A DNA stretch of 64,000 nt from Membranipora membranacea. Lineage: Eukaryota > Bryozoa > Gymnolaemata > Cheilostomatida > Membraniporidae. Below, piece after piece: positions 34,630 to 46,220 of this stretch (position 1 is its first letter; the number at the start of each line of letters is the position of its first letter). Position numbers and translations under genes: made by a program. The stretch spans positions 8,182,001 through 8,246,000 of the forward strand of contig OU612067.1 of NCBI GenBank assembly GCA_914767715.1. Reading direction: 5' to 3'. A model generated the notes under the pieces. It had not been told where the DNA came from and ran no database searches. It saw only the letters and a list, made by a program, of their open reading frames with translations.

Positions 34630-35010
34630 CAAGAGCCCCAACTGAGTTCAAATGCCGGTGAAGACAAATTTGATTTACATATCAGGCAGGCAGGGTGGCG
34701 TAGTGGTTAGGATTCGAGCATCTCAATCTGAGAGTTGCAGGTTCGAATCCCGGTCACTACCCATTCTGCTGAAGGAGGTGAGCTCTCTGGACAATAGCCT
34801 AGCTTGCCCACTCTTACCTTGTACAGGAGTGCGCTAAATTGAAAATGTATGTTTCTGTGTTATATTCATGTAAAGATTGCTGGAGAGCAGCTAAATAAAA
34901 AGTGATTTACATTTACATTTACATTTTTTATCTCTTTTACCACTTGGTGGTTTAACTTGTTTTGTTTTGCACCTATTTATTGCTACTTACACCAACTACA
35001 TCATTAAATT
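34630..35010 (+). mobile_element. SINE family B copy, split by an inserted SINE
   Basis: 34646-34679 (GAGTTCAAATGCCGGTGAAG...TTTACATATCA) and about 34928-35000 (TCTCTTTTACCAC...GGTGGTTTAA...CACCTATTTATTGC) match consecutive parts of the copy at 63645-63845. The 250 bases between them are a second SINE. This is a nested insertion. Confidence 0.8.
34683..34927 (+). mobile_element. tRNA-derived SINE with TTTACA tail, inserted into SINE family B
   Basis: Head with A-box TGGCGTAGTGGTTAGG and B-box GGTTCGAATCCCGG, about 150-base body, and a 3' tail of TTTACA repeats. The tail merges with the host word TTTACAT, so the target duplication cannot be measured exactly. The acceptor stem and anticodon loop are poor, so it is not scored as a tRNA gene. 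Confidence 0.8.
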
Positions 35011-35049
35011 TAACCACCTAGATTATTTCGTACTGAGCTTTGCAAGCGG

Positions 35050-35150
35050 CCCAGTGTGGCTGAACGGTGGGAGTGTTTGATCTCAGCTCAGCGCGAGAGA
35101 CCCGAGTTCATATTCCGGTGAGGCAAGATTAAAAAAAGTAAGGAGGAGCA
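35050..35150 (+). mobile_element. tRNA-like SINE head, third copy in this cluster
   Basis: A-box-like TGTGGCTGAACGGTGGG and B-box-like GAGTTCATATTCCGG followed by GTGAGGCAAGATTAAA, related to the GTGAAGACA...ATT junction of SINE family B. Confidence 0.6.
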
Positions 35151-35990
35151 TGAAGAGGACCACTTATTTTCATATAATTTATATATTAATAGGCCACAAT
35201 TATAACAGTTTTGTTGCGCTATATTCTATGGCTGTATTCACTGAGAATAATTGTGGGGGAGTTCTGCCACATAATAGGACGACGTTGGTCAGACTATCTA
35301 CCTCATAGATGTTATGTAATAAACATTTTGGTTTTAGTTTGCACTTACAAAGACATGGCCAATTGGCCATGCATCATAAACTCAATCGACAACCTGAGTG
35401 TATGTCATCCACACCCCTGAACGTTTGTGGCGTTTATGATCGCAGAATTTCTAGCATTATTATGTTTACAGCGACCTGCCACATGTCAGTATTCAGCTAC
35501 CACTAGAACTCAACCATCTTTTTGGCAACTTGGTTAGGTATGAATGGATCTGTTGGAACAGGCCACAAAGTCAGTCTTTGCATTACCATGAAAAGGATGT
35601 GACCTTCAACAGTACAACTAATACATCTACGACAGCAACAGTTACACACATTAAAAAACATAATTCTTCATGTTAAACCTACTTTTGATATACCCGATAG
35701 AAGTAAATGTCAGCTACAGTTAACTTTATAATGCTGTACAGCTTGACAATGGCACAATCTTCAGCTGGCAAACATGGAAATTTACAAAAGGGCAATGATG
35801 TGTAAAATTAGCAATCAGTAGAGTATTCCGCCTCGGATGGCTTTTCTTCCCCAGGATAATGTAGATTTGAAATTAGATTTTGAAATTAAAATCATGATTC
35901 AGTCGGTTGTCAATCATAAGTTTTGGTTTCCAAATCAGTGTGGTTTACTGAGCAACCACAAAGCCCAGCAATCATCTCGATAACCTTTTA
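35151..35990. other. Intergenic, nothing recognised
   Basis: No supported feature on either strand. Confidence 0.4.
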
Positions 35991-36430
35991 TTTCCCTGTT
36001 CCTGGTTGTACAGTGAATGGATCTCTGTGTCAGTAATAGAGGATGTTAGTGAAGTTTTTGTCAACAATGTTTATGTAGAGCATAAGACTGATGATGATGA
36101 TCTCATGCAGTTATGTGGCTTTCGGAACTATCAGATATCAAAATTTCCTTCTTCTCTAATGCCAAAACGTGAAAAGCATGTGTGTATACAATCAGCCTGT
36201 AATCCAGATTGTGAGATAAAATTTCAATTTCCTTGTACGTGGTCGTACAGCGAATGGAGCTTTCTGTCAGCAATAGAAGATATCAGTGAAGTTTTTTGTT
36301 TATAGTGGACTGATGATGATAACATGCAGTCATGCGGTTTTCAGAACTATCAGATTTCCTTCTTCCCTATTGCTAAAACATGAGAAAAATGTATTTGACA
36401 AGAATGTAATCAGGATTGTGAGATTCAACT
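35991..36430 (+). repeat. Tandem pair of about 237-bp and 203-bp related units upstream of the four-pass gene
   Basis: Unit 1 (35991-36227) and unit 2 (36228-about 36430) align through TTTCC-TG...GGTTGTACAGTGAATGG, AATAGA-GAT-T-AGTGAAGTTTTT, GA(T/C)TGATGATGAT and GGATTGTGAG. Unit 1 is open in one frame (EWISVSVIEDVSEVFVNN...) and unit 2 repeats it (EWSFLSAIEDISEVF) before stops. I recognise no domain. They end about 105 bases before the ATG of the four-pass gene. Confidence 0.65.
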
Positions 36431-36534
36431 GCAGCTTGTTGCTCTGTCAATTTTGCTGTCACAAATTACAAAGTTGTCTTGGAGACTGGATCATACTGAA
36501 AACTTATCATACAAGGAAATATCAGAGGCTAAAG

Positions 36535-39500
36535 ATGCAGCAGCCTTGGCAACATTCCTTTGACAATGCAGTGCCGGCACAGAGCAAGGTGAAGGTTGAG
36601 CAGCAGCAGCAACAGGGCGATGAAAACAGGTTTAACCAGCAAGCCATGAAGCGGATGAGAGAGTAAGTTGTATCTCTGATTTGAAGAACTCTTTATGTAT
36701 AAAACTTTTCGTGCACTTAACAGAACGAGGTAAAAGGGGAAGTCTGCTGTTTTTCTTGATTTTTAGGAGCTTTTGAAGTTGAATGACTACTAAAGGAAAC
36801 AAAATTGTATACTGATCCCATTACAGGGTATGAATCAACAATTGGAACAGACGTTCACATATAATTTTAGCCTGTTATGATGCTTTTTTTGGATGTCTGA
36901 TGGCAAAACCCTTAATAACTTATTGTACAACCAAATCAGATGCTATCAACTATAAGGCAAATTAGATTTAAGTTGATATGTTCATCCTGATTCCATTCCG
37001 ATAGGCTGTCTTACATCCAGCTTGTGATGTCTATCTTATGTTTAATGGCTGGAGTCAACCTGCTGGCTGTGTTTCTTCATAATAACCCAAACATCATTAA
37101 ATCCGTTGGATATGAGATCATAGCTTTCGTTGGATATGGGATCTGGATCGGAGCGTATGTGAGTACCTTTGCATACATGAGCTATTGTTGATTGTGACGT
37201 TATCAGCGTTTTGGTATCCTTTTTAAGTTCCCAGTCTAGGTTAGAATACACGTTCTAGTTCAAATACAGTCTACATATTTGTATTTGAAGTTCAGATGAC
37301 ACGGTACTGACATTTAACTGTATTCATAGTTTGGGAAAAATTTTACCTTTGTGTATCTAAAAGAGAAAAAAAAGAGTTGAAATTGGGCCACGACAGGAAT
37401 TGTTATGAACCGGGAGCAGTTTTCTTGATAAGACTAAGAACTATAAAATTACACCAACCCTGATTCTTTCATCGTCACTTTGAGTCAAGAGAACTGTCTC
37501 ATCTTGGTTGGACATTACACAATCAATTCTGTATTTAGTTGGACAAGGCCGGTGATTATAGTATAATAATGCAATTTTCTGCTCCTTAGGTTTTACAAAA
37601 TGTAATCACTTTGACAAGACTAAATATAACCTTGTATACATACATATATTTGAAACTTCACAGGCCAAGCCAAGTGGTGAAGTTATTTTCCCACATCACG
37701 CTCTCTGCATTTTAAATAATTCACCAGACTTGTTGCCCCACTGCTTGGAAAGATATAACTCTAAAACACATGCTATGCCAGTTAATTCCAGACGAACACT
37801 TTGAGATTCATTGCTTTATTGTTATGCTAAAGCTTGAAATGATCTACTGTTTTAAGTGGTTGGTGGTTGCAACAATTGGACTTGTCACTACCTGTGGTGA
37901 AACAAAATTCAGAAAGGTATGATATTATTATGCTAGCTTAGCTGACACTGAATGAATGTTCATACTCTGATGTTCCCTTGCCCTAATAAATGCAGGTATC
38001 AGTTTCTTTTATGGACATGAAGCTTACCCACTCCAATACATTACATTTCAATTTCAGCTTCATTCTGTTGATAAGATTTTGAGATACGTGTATTTGGGAG
38101 TCTCACATCACCTTCAATCTAACGTTGAACTAAGATTTTCATATATAACTCTTGGAAAAAGGGCCAAAGATGACGATGGCACAAGACATTGCCATGTAGT
38201 ATAGAGCTACTACAATACAGCGTCATAATTAACCTTAACAAAAAGGTCATGAGTACCCTGTATCTATGCAAAAGCTGAAAAGCTGTAATATGTATATATT
38301 TACTTAGCATATATTTACTAAGTATAAGGTGAACTTAGCAGTTCAAGTGGTGCAATACTGGACAATAAATATAGTAGCTGGTAGCCCTTATTCTGTGTTC
38401 ATCATTTTATATCTCAGATTTAATGAATAAATCAATGAGTTTTTAGTTTGACTATTTTTAGATACTTGCAGCAATGGTATTGAACATAGTATGTGCTTCA
38501 TCCTCCTGTGTCTTGATGGTCTCATACTCAATGAGTAGAATAATTAGCGCTGCCGATGAGTTGAAACACTGTCAAAACAAGTGCGAAGGCGATACGGTAA
38601 GTCATCAATTAAAAACTGTCTCCTACTAGTTGTGATAGACAGATGTGTGATATATTAGATAACAGTACCAGGTCAAAGCCTAACACTCACCCTCTTGTCA
38701 TGTAGTAAATATATAGGGTAAACTTTGATAGTGCTTGTTAATCAATTTACTTCTACTCACTTGTTCGTTTGTATTGAAGGTGATACACACAGAACTGGTT
38801 CTAGAGAGCATCATGCTTATCACAGCAGTAATACAGCTCCTGATCTCCATCTGGTGTGCCGTCCTTTGCTGTAGAGCTGTCTGCAGATGCTGTAAAGACA
38901 AAAGAGTTCAAAAGGTAATCAGATGAGGTCAACCAAAACTTGTACCATCATAAAAAATGAATTGACATAGTCTCACAAGAGCTGTTTGATGAAAAACCTA
39001 ATAATACCAGGAGATTGCGGCAGGGAGAGCTGATGCTTGTTGTTGAGCCATATTAATGATATACTCACATTTAAACTCCAAGTAAAAGTATTTTTTAAGG
39101 TTAAGTACAGACAACAGATGTATGAAGGAGCAGTGTATCGTGCCAGGGTTCAGGTCATTTCACCAGTCATACGGGATCAGTCTCGATGTGAGTGAATATG
39201 ATTGCATGTCATAAGAATGGGAAAACTGATTTTGTAGATAGAACATTATGTATGGTAGCAATATTTTAGCTTCAGATTGAAAGATGTCAATTTGAAATTT
39301 GAAGTATATGCTCTGGTCTATGGAAAACTTTGATTTCTAATGTTGAAAATATGGTCAGTCCCACCTGCCTTCTCTGGGGCTCTCAGCTATTGGATAATTG
39401 ATAACAGAAACTGAATAATGTGCACTGAACAAATATCAACATCAGAACTCTATATGAAGTAGCTCACCTCAGCTATGCCGTGCTTCAGTCGAACAGTTCA

Positions 39501-39990
39501 TTTTACCCCAGTCGAGAACTGGTAAGGGGATAGTCTTTTCTAACCATTCTCAGTCATTCAATTCTTTTATACTTCTGACAACTGACAGTGAGGCACTTGT
39601 GTTACCACATTGGTGGAGGCTAAACCCTAGAATTAAGGGCTGATGATACTTTAGCTGTTTATGAAAAACGCTTATATATATGCAACCACCACTGCATACA
39701 TACTTTTACTTTTACCCATATGTGAATGCAAATGTGTATGTTCACACCCTAACACGAAAATGCTTATCAAAAAAACTGATCCCCTGAGAACTACTATATG
39801 AATTGGCGATTACCGCTAGAATTCTCTGATATCAACCTCAATATCTGTCCTCAAACATACAGTATTGAAGTGTGATAACACCGGATTTCGATGATAGGCA
39901 ATTTCAATATACTTTGTGGCTTATACATCATTTTTCCTTGCAGGCAAGAACGCAAAGTACTCATCCGGAGCAATTACTGATGAAGTTTAA
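36535..39990 (+). CDS. CD20/MS4A-like four-pass membrane protein, seven exons, 248 aa
   Basis: Exons: 36535-36662, 37005-37158, 37857-37916, 38462-38596, 38780-38914, 39100-39187, 39944-39990; all GT-AG and phase-consistent. A polar Gln-rich N-terminal tail (MQQPWQHSFDNAV...EQQQQQGDE, residues 1-43) is followed by four hydrophobic segments: about 44-68 (LSYIQLVMSILCLMAGVNLL), 78-108, 115-138 (ILAAMVLNIVCASSSCVLMV) and 168-195 (LITAVIQLLISIWCAVLCC). The loop between TM3 and TM4 carries two cysteines (CQNKCEGD). A cysteine cluster CCRAVCRCC after TM4 is a likely palmitoylation site. The layout matches the CD20/MS4A type; related members modulate receptors or channels, but nothing specific is shown here. 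The minus-strand paralogue at 46221-49875 shares exon lengths 128, 60 and 135. Confidence 0.85.
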
Positions 39991-41564
39991 AGAGAAAACG
40001 GCGCCGTTAAAGATATTTAGTGCTTAAATCATACTCTCTGATAATCGTAAATGTCACACTGCATAACATGTACCCTTGATGAATGTAATGTACAGCAATT
40101 CACAATGGAATGTGATACAGTACAAACATCAAAACAAAGCTTACAAATAGATATTTATTGTTACCGATGAAATAATTATGGATTGGCTACTTGATGAACA
40201 GCTCGGTGGGTAGAGCCAGCGCCAAACAAATATGATCTACAATTTGAGATGGTGTGATCAAGAGCCACATACCTCCCTGATCTTGTCAAGTCCTCATTAA
40301 GCTTTTGCTTCCTTTTATGATTCACATTTACATTTAAAATATACATTTATATTTTTTGTTAACAGTTTTATAGAGTCAAAAACGTAACAGATATTATTCT
40401 TCATTTTGAGTTAAGTCCAACCCTATGTGTTATTATATCCAATTACATTACATAACATGTTTTTTGTTGGTTCCTGAATTCCTGCACTTTACTCTATCTA
40501 CGAAATAAAATATATACTCAAAATTTTTGTATATGATTGTCACTAGTGTACAGAGACTCCCAACTCGAAACAATTATAGGACTTTGACTGTTACTAGTTA
40601 GCAGTAACCTCCAACAGCCAATGTCTGTGACTGGAACCTCATGTAAACAAAAGGCTATTCAACTAGCAAAGGTGACAGTTAAAGACAAATAAATGATACA
40701 TAGGACAGTACAACATTTCTGTATCAGTTGAAGGGAATAAATCACTGAGTGTGATACCACAACCTGCATTTATAGGGCTACTGAATGACAAACAGGCATA
40801 TCAATATTATTAGACTGATTCATCCCCCTACGATAGAAGAGAAGACAAATCGTGGACCGCTGTCCGTAAATGCTTTCTTGTCCAAGATAATATTGTATTT
40901 ATTGTTTTCTATCTCTGGTCAAGAAATAGAAAGTCAAACGATAGAATGATTAGTATTTCTGCCCTACATAACCTGAGTAGGAAGGGAACAGTTTCACAGT
41001 GCTTGACCTCCAAAATGCAGGTATAGTGGTCCTGGTGTTTAATCAAAGTGCTGTATTCTGACAACTTGAAAACTAACAGGAATTTGATGCCCAATATGCC
41101 AGCCTCACCCTCAGGGCACTTTTATTCCTCCCTCTTCTGACTGGGACAGACCAAGATCAGAAGACAGCCTTTGTGTTTAGTGACGGGTAAAGATGATATG
41201 ACAGATAATTTGTAACTTTAATAAAATATGATATTCAATCCTCACCACCTCAGCTCTCTGTAAATACATAAAAAATCAAATCCTTTTAATTTTGGCTTTT
41301 AATTTCTCACTTTGCGTATTCCCAATCAAAAATAAAATTGTGATAAAAATAAAACATGATTTGAACTGAGAAGTTCTAAATGTAATTAGAAATAGATATT
41401 GGCCAACTCATATTGACAATTTTTGTTAATTGACATACTACTAAACACATTAAATATATCAACTAAATAAACAGTATTTCCACTCCAGTGATCACAATTT
41501 TGCCATTAAATTGCATAATATGTTTATATGTATAAGAATAATCAATCACAATCACAATCATTTA
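39991..41564. other. Downstream of the four-pass gene; one AATAAA, no gene
   Basis: AATAAA at 40504-40509 could serve the gene ending at 39990, though it is over 500 bases away. I see no other supported feature. Confidence 0.35.
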
Positions 41565-41790
41565 AATTGGCAATGTTGATGGCAATAAGGGCAATAAGTC
41601 AAATGAAATACAAGGGCTTTGAAAAGTGATTTTCTCAAAGATACAGTCAGCACAAAAGAGCAACATTGATCTCTTCCTTTGGCAAAAGTTATAAATATTG
41701 CATTCCTTATGTACTGTAGAGTGTGCCTACCTTTCTTTTTGTGATGCATTACTTGTTTAAAATTATCACAGCATAATGGAGCCATAATAT
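41565..41790. repeat. Dispersed repeat C, copy 1
   Basis: Aligns, same orientation, with 43955-44170 (shared: TTGATGGC-AAT...GTCAAAT, CAAGG-GTTTGAAA, TTTTCAAAGA-ACAGTCAGCA, AGAGCAA, CTTTGGCA-AA-TT, GTGCCT-CC-ACCTTT). The two copies flank the innexin relic. Confidence 0.55.
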
Positions 41791-41946
41791 TACTGCCATT
41801 TCTTCTGGACTTTAAATCCTACATGGAGGCTGAAAATAATACTAGTCAATCAGTGATTACCTTTCCCCCTGCCCTGACCCTGCTGCTCCCACAGAAACAT
41901 CAAGTTTGACTGTACAGGCGCACCTTGTACTATTTTTTGGCTCAAA

Positions 41947-42395
41947 CTACTCATACCCACTCTTACAATGCTGATTATAACTTCTATTATAAATCTCCCA
42001 CAATCCTCCGACCACTTCAGCAGCGATGGCGTTACTGGTATTGGAGTGAATCTTTCTTAGTATGAGCACTCCATCCTGCCTGAGGTAGTTCCGAGCGATT
42101 GTATGCATAATTATTGATGACACAGGTGCTAGGGCCCAAGATACCATGCAAGTAGGCTTTCATGCGGTATGTAATGATTGTTTTACGATTTGTCAAGAAA
42201 ACGTTCCACACGATCTGCAGCAGGCTGTAGATATTGATCAAGGACACAGGCAGGAGCCAGAACCACAAAACATGATAAATTTTCTCGTTGGACAGGTTCA
42301 CAGACAGAGCACATTGGACTGTAAACATCTGAACGTTGGAGAATTGGCGTATGTCAACGTCGCACAAAAATTACAGAAAGGTACCAAGTTCTCCA
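41947..42395 (-). pseudogene. Innexin C-terminal fragment with frameshift
   Basis: Minus-strand frame 1 (from about 42390) reads LCDVDIRQFSNVQ then TVQCALSVNLSNEKIYHVLW and a hydrophobic segment (LLPVSLINIYSLLQIVWNVF): the conserved second extracellular loop end and TM4 of innexins (gap-junction/pannexin-type channels). The reading then shifts by one base near 42110 into frame 2: ARNYLRQDGVLILRKI...VVGGLWEIY, the conserved innexin cytoplasmic tail, ending at a TAG just before 41947. A TGA lies in frame upstream at about 42397 and no N-terminal half (TM1-TM3) was found nearby. It is a truncated, frameshifted relic, or a badly assembled last exon. Confidence 0.75.
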
Positions 42396-42959
42396 GGTTT
42401 CACTTAAAGAGATAATACACTTCTGATCTCTGTTTGGCAGCCAATGGAGCACAGAAAAATGTATGTACATACATAAACTCCTTATTTGTAATTCAAAACC
42501 CCTTGTTCTGCTCAAATGTGCATTCTAAATTGTAGTTTTGCATCTCCAACAAGAAATAAGACAACTAACAGAATTGCTTGTGAACTGATAAAAGCTGATT
42601 TTGTGAGCAGTTGTGTGCTCCTACCTTTTGGTTGGTGTTTCAATTCTACAGATACTCAGAGTGCGCATGTGCAATAATTATGACCTTTGGACTTTAGCTT
42701 GTTATTTTCTAACAGCCCAGCTTAACACTTTTACTACCATAACCGGATATGATAATCCACAACCTTAGCTGCCAAAAAACGATTAACTAGATGCTTATTT
42801 TGTACACCACAATTATAGATTGATTCGTTTATAAGTTTTGCTAGTAGCACAGTTGAATTCAAGAATGCGGTAGAATCTGAAGTTGCATAGTGCCATAGAA
42901 AATTGCACCATCCACTGTTATTCTTTTAGCATGAATATGTGTCATAAACGGATGTACAT

Positions 42960-43095
42960 TACCTGAGTCCGAGAAGAATAAATATCCGTCCAGAGTAAAA
43001 TTATATATCCATTCGGAGTATCAGAGTAGATTACATTATCCGTTGAGAGCAGAATGAAATATCCGTCCAGAGTAGAATAAAATATCCGTAGGCTG
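42960..43095. repeat. Short tandem repeat with ATATCCGTCCAGAGTAGAAT units
   Basis: Four to five imperfect copies of a roughly 25-30 base unit containing ATATCCGTCCAGAGTA. It disrupts no recognised gene. Confidence 0.7.
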
Positions 43096-43414
43096 TAGGT
43101 TCGTAGGAGATGAACTTCTTCACTGCTTGAAGACAAGCTTAGAAATGATTAAGATAGGCCTGTCTCCACCTGTGGGCTCTAGCTATCAATGTCATAACCT
43201 GCCAGTCTTTGTTACCTTTTGTCAAGCATTTGGGTACTCAAAAGTGCACTGGAATTATTCTTGTGTTTGTGGGGATTAGAACTTTCACACTTATGTGGTT
43301 AGGAAATTTCAGAAATATCGCACCTCTGTGCCACTATTTTAAGACCTGTCCCCATTGTATGTTGCTGGGATGTTAAATCCTTAGACTTGTTTACTCACTG
43401 TTATTGGAATTTAT

Positions 43415-43482
43415 GGGACCTTAAAAGTCATTTGGAACGTCAGATCTACAATTTAATGTTCCAGATGACTCTTTTAGGTCCC
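43415..43482. repeat. Hairpin GGGACCTTAAAAGTCATTTGGAAC
   Basis: About 24-25 base arms, inverted, a few mismatches. The word TTTGGAAC recurs twice more before 43560. Small foldback element likely. Confidence 0.6.
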
Positions 43483-43954
43483 ATATGACATGTATGATGA
43501 CAATTTGGAACCTTTTTGTCATTTGGAACGTTAACTTGGAACCTTTTGGATATCAGTGTAACATTACCTCTGTAAGGGAGCCACCATCCGAGATGACTGA
43601 ATGTTTTGAGTTGGGTATTTGCAAAATGTTAATATGGATTCAAAAATAGTTCGTTATTCCGTAGGCAATGACCCTTGTTTGCTTCAGTTATCTTCTAATG
43701 ATGTCCCTGTTGGCAAAATTGTTTTGTTGTCATCAGAATTGCCACCCAATATTTCAAACCCATCATAAACCCATAAATGTAGCTTAATTTGTACTCTATA
43801 GCCTTAGACTATAGTTAGAATTTTCTTGTGACCTTTCAAAATCGTAGAAAATTTAGGAAATGTGATCATCCACTCAAGTATCAATGTATTGAAAACTGCA
43901 GAGAGTATCTGGAGCCATTGGAACTTTAGTGTGGCCAGTCAAGAAGACAACTCC

Positions 43955-44170
43955 GAATCGACAAGGTTGATGGCTAATGGGTCAAATTATTATTTGCAAG
44001 GGGTTTGAAATGGATTTTTTTCAAAGAAACAGTCAGCATAATAGAGCAAGCAACGCTGTCTTTTCTTTGGCATAATTTAATTTTTTATTCTATATGTATT
44101 TTCGGATGTGCCTGCCTACCTTTTTTGATTCTCTCCTTGTTTAGATATTTGGAGCAGTATACAGCATTAA
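43955..44170. repeat. Dispersed repeat C, copy 2
   Basis: Partner of 41565-41790, same orientation, about 2.4 kb away. Open frames within either copy are not conserved between them. Confidence 0.55.
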
Positions 44171-46220
44171 TTATAATATTATTATATTATATATGCACTT
44201 TATTTCACTGATCAATATTCTGGCAAAATAAAACAAATGAGATCATGTGTAGACATTAAGATGAAGTTAATAACTAAGAAGAATGAATCTATAAAATAAT
44301 CTATAAAATTGCTCTCTGGTCAGGAAATTACACGGAAAATAATTCAAAAACAGATTCTTATGTGTTTTATTCCTTATGGACAAAGAAAGCAAGGGAGAAT
44401 CATTTGCTCAATCAGAATATTAAGATACCCTAACAACTCTGTAATTGGATATCCTATAAAACAGCAAGTTTCTAATTCAATGGATGTGATAAAATTTCTA
44501 TTCAAAATATTCAGAATATCCACGCCTTTTGGAATTAACAAGCATCATCCTTTTCCTCAAATTAAAATAACGACGGGTCAATGAATATTTAGATCACATA
44601 ATTATGGAAGCCATTGGATGAAATATTATCAACAAAACAATCATGACCTGCACGTGCCTATCCTGATACTGCTAACTTCTCAGATAACGCAATTCTTATG
44701 TTGTGTTATGAACCACAGAACAAAAGTGAGGTACTGCGAATCTTTGATAGATGATTTCGCTTCACGCTAAGCGGTGTAGTATGCTTCAGAGGGAACTAAC
44801 GGCTAGACATCTTACTATTTTGACTGATCTCTATGATACAATAAATGTTGTGATACACCAATATAAACTGCAACCCAGATGAAAAATTTGACCAACTGAT
44901 AATGGAGGGAGAGGCCATTTATCGCAGGTTTTAAGTAGAGAATGTATAGCTAAACCTGTTTCTAATGAGATTATCAGCTAAAAGTTCCCAAAATCAGTGA
45001 ACCTTTTTCTTTGTTGGTACTCTACTATCTGGGTTAAAAATCATTTTGAGAATTTTTTGCAATTTCTAGATCAAATTATGCAGAAATATGGATCTGTAAT
45101 AGAATGATTGATATCTGGTCAAAGTAGACAACTTCACAATTTTTTGAACAAAATCCAGTGGGAACTGCGTTCTAAAGGTTCCCCTCTATATTTCTTTGTG
45201 GGAACTCAGTTCCCACCAGTTCACAGTCACTCAGAACACTGCTCAAAATAAACCAATAATTTTATGGCAGAAATGTGTCAATGTTGTATCATTATTGTAG
45301 CGTTGTGTACTATCGTCGTAGTAAATATTGTGTTATCTAATTTTTCTTAACCTCGCAATTGTCCCCACACTTGACCATAAGCTTGATCATCTTCATCAGG
45401 CTCAAGCTGTTATTCCTTTCCTCTGACCAATCAAAAATCAGTAAGCTCAAGATCATAAGGAAATACAATCAGGAGTTTTATTATGATATTTTACAATAAA
45501 AGACTTCTAGCAGGGTACACACAACTTCAAATCTACCAACCATTCCCCTGTTGCAAGTAATAAAATGTGTGGAATTAAACACCCATGGCAATTTCAAACT
45601 AAGTATGTAAGTCGCTTTTCGGCCTATGGGCTAAGATCAAAGTGTCACTGCCAATGGCCGATTAGTGCCAGTAAAGTTTTGGCAGCTCGCCGCACACCCA
45701 CATTTAGGATGCATTCTAGTTTTCTAGGATGTATCTTATTATTTGTATGAGGATTTAGGGCTACTCGAGTACCTTTTTAGGGGCAGCGCAATATTCTGTT
45801 TCTTACTAAACTGCAAGTATGTTAGTATATTCGCCAAATGCCAAACACGGAAGGAGGGATAATTTCGTTTATCATTGAGAGTAAAATTGTTATAAATAAT
45901 AATTTTTTAACTTAAAAATTGGTCTAAAGCTACATGGAAGGCAGAAAATTATCTTCACATAACAAAAAGCGAAAAAATGTTTTTAACCAATTCCAAAGAT
46001 GCAAAAAATACTATACACCAAAAAATCGGATTTTGATGCCTAGAAAAGTAGCGCAAAAACATTTAGACTTCACTCTTTTAACATGCGTTTTTGTTTTGGA
46101 AAAACTTGAAAATAATATAAATAGGTCATAAATCTGGATCAATAACACGCAATGTGAAAACTGGAATATTAAATCAATTGATTTTAGTAGTGTCCTTTTT
46201 GTTTTACACTCAAGCAGAAT
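44171..46220. other. Intergenic, nothing recognised
   Basis: Several lysine-rich short frames (for example 44309-44584, 45934-46131) but no motif, splice partner or repeat structure. Confidence 0.4.

Noticed and set aside
34683-34762. Functional tRNA gene
   Set aside because: A and B boxes are good, but the acceptor stem has mismatches, the anticodon loop lacks T at position 33, and the sequence continues into a SINE body and tail.
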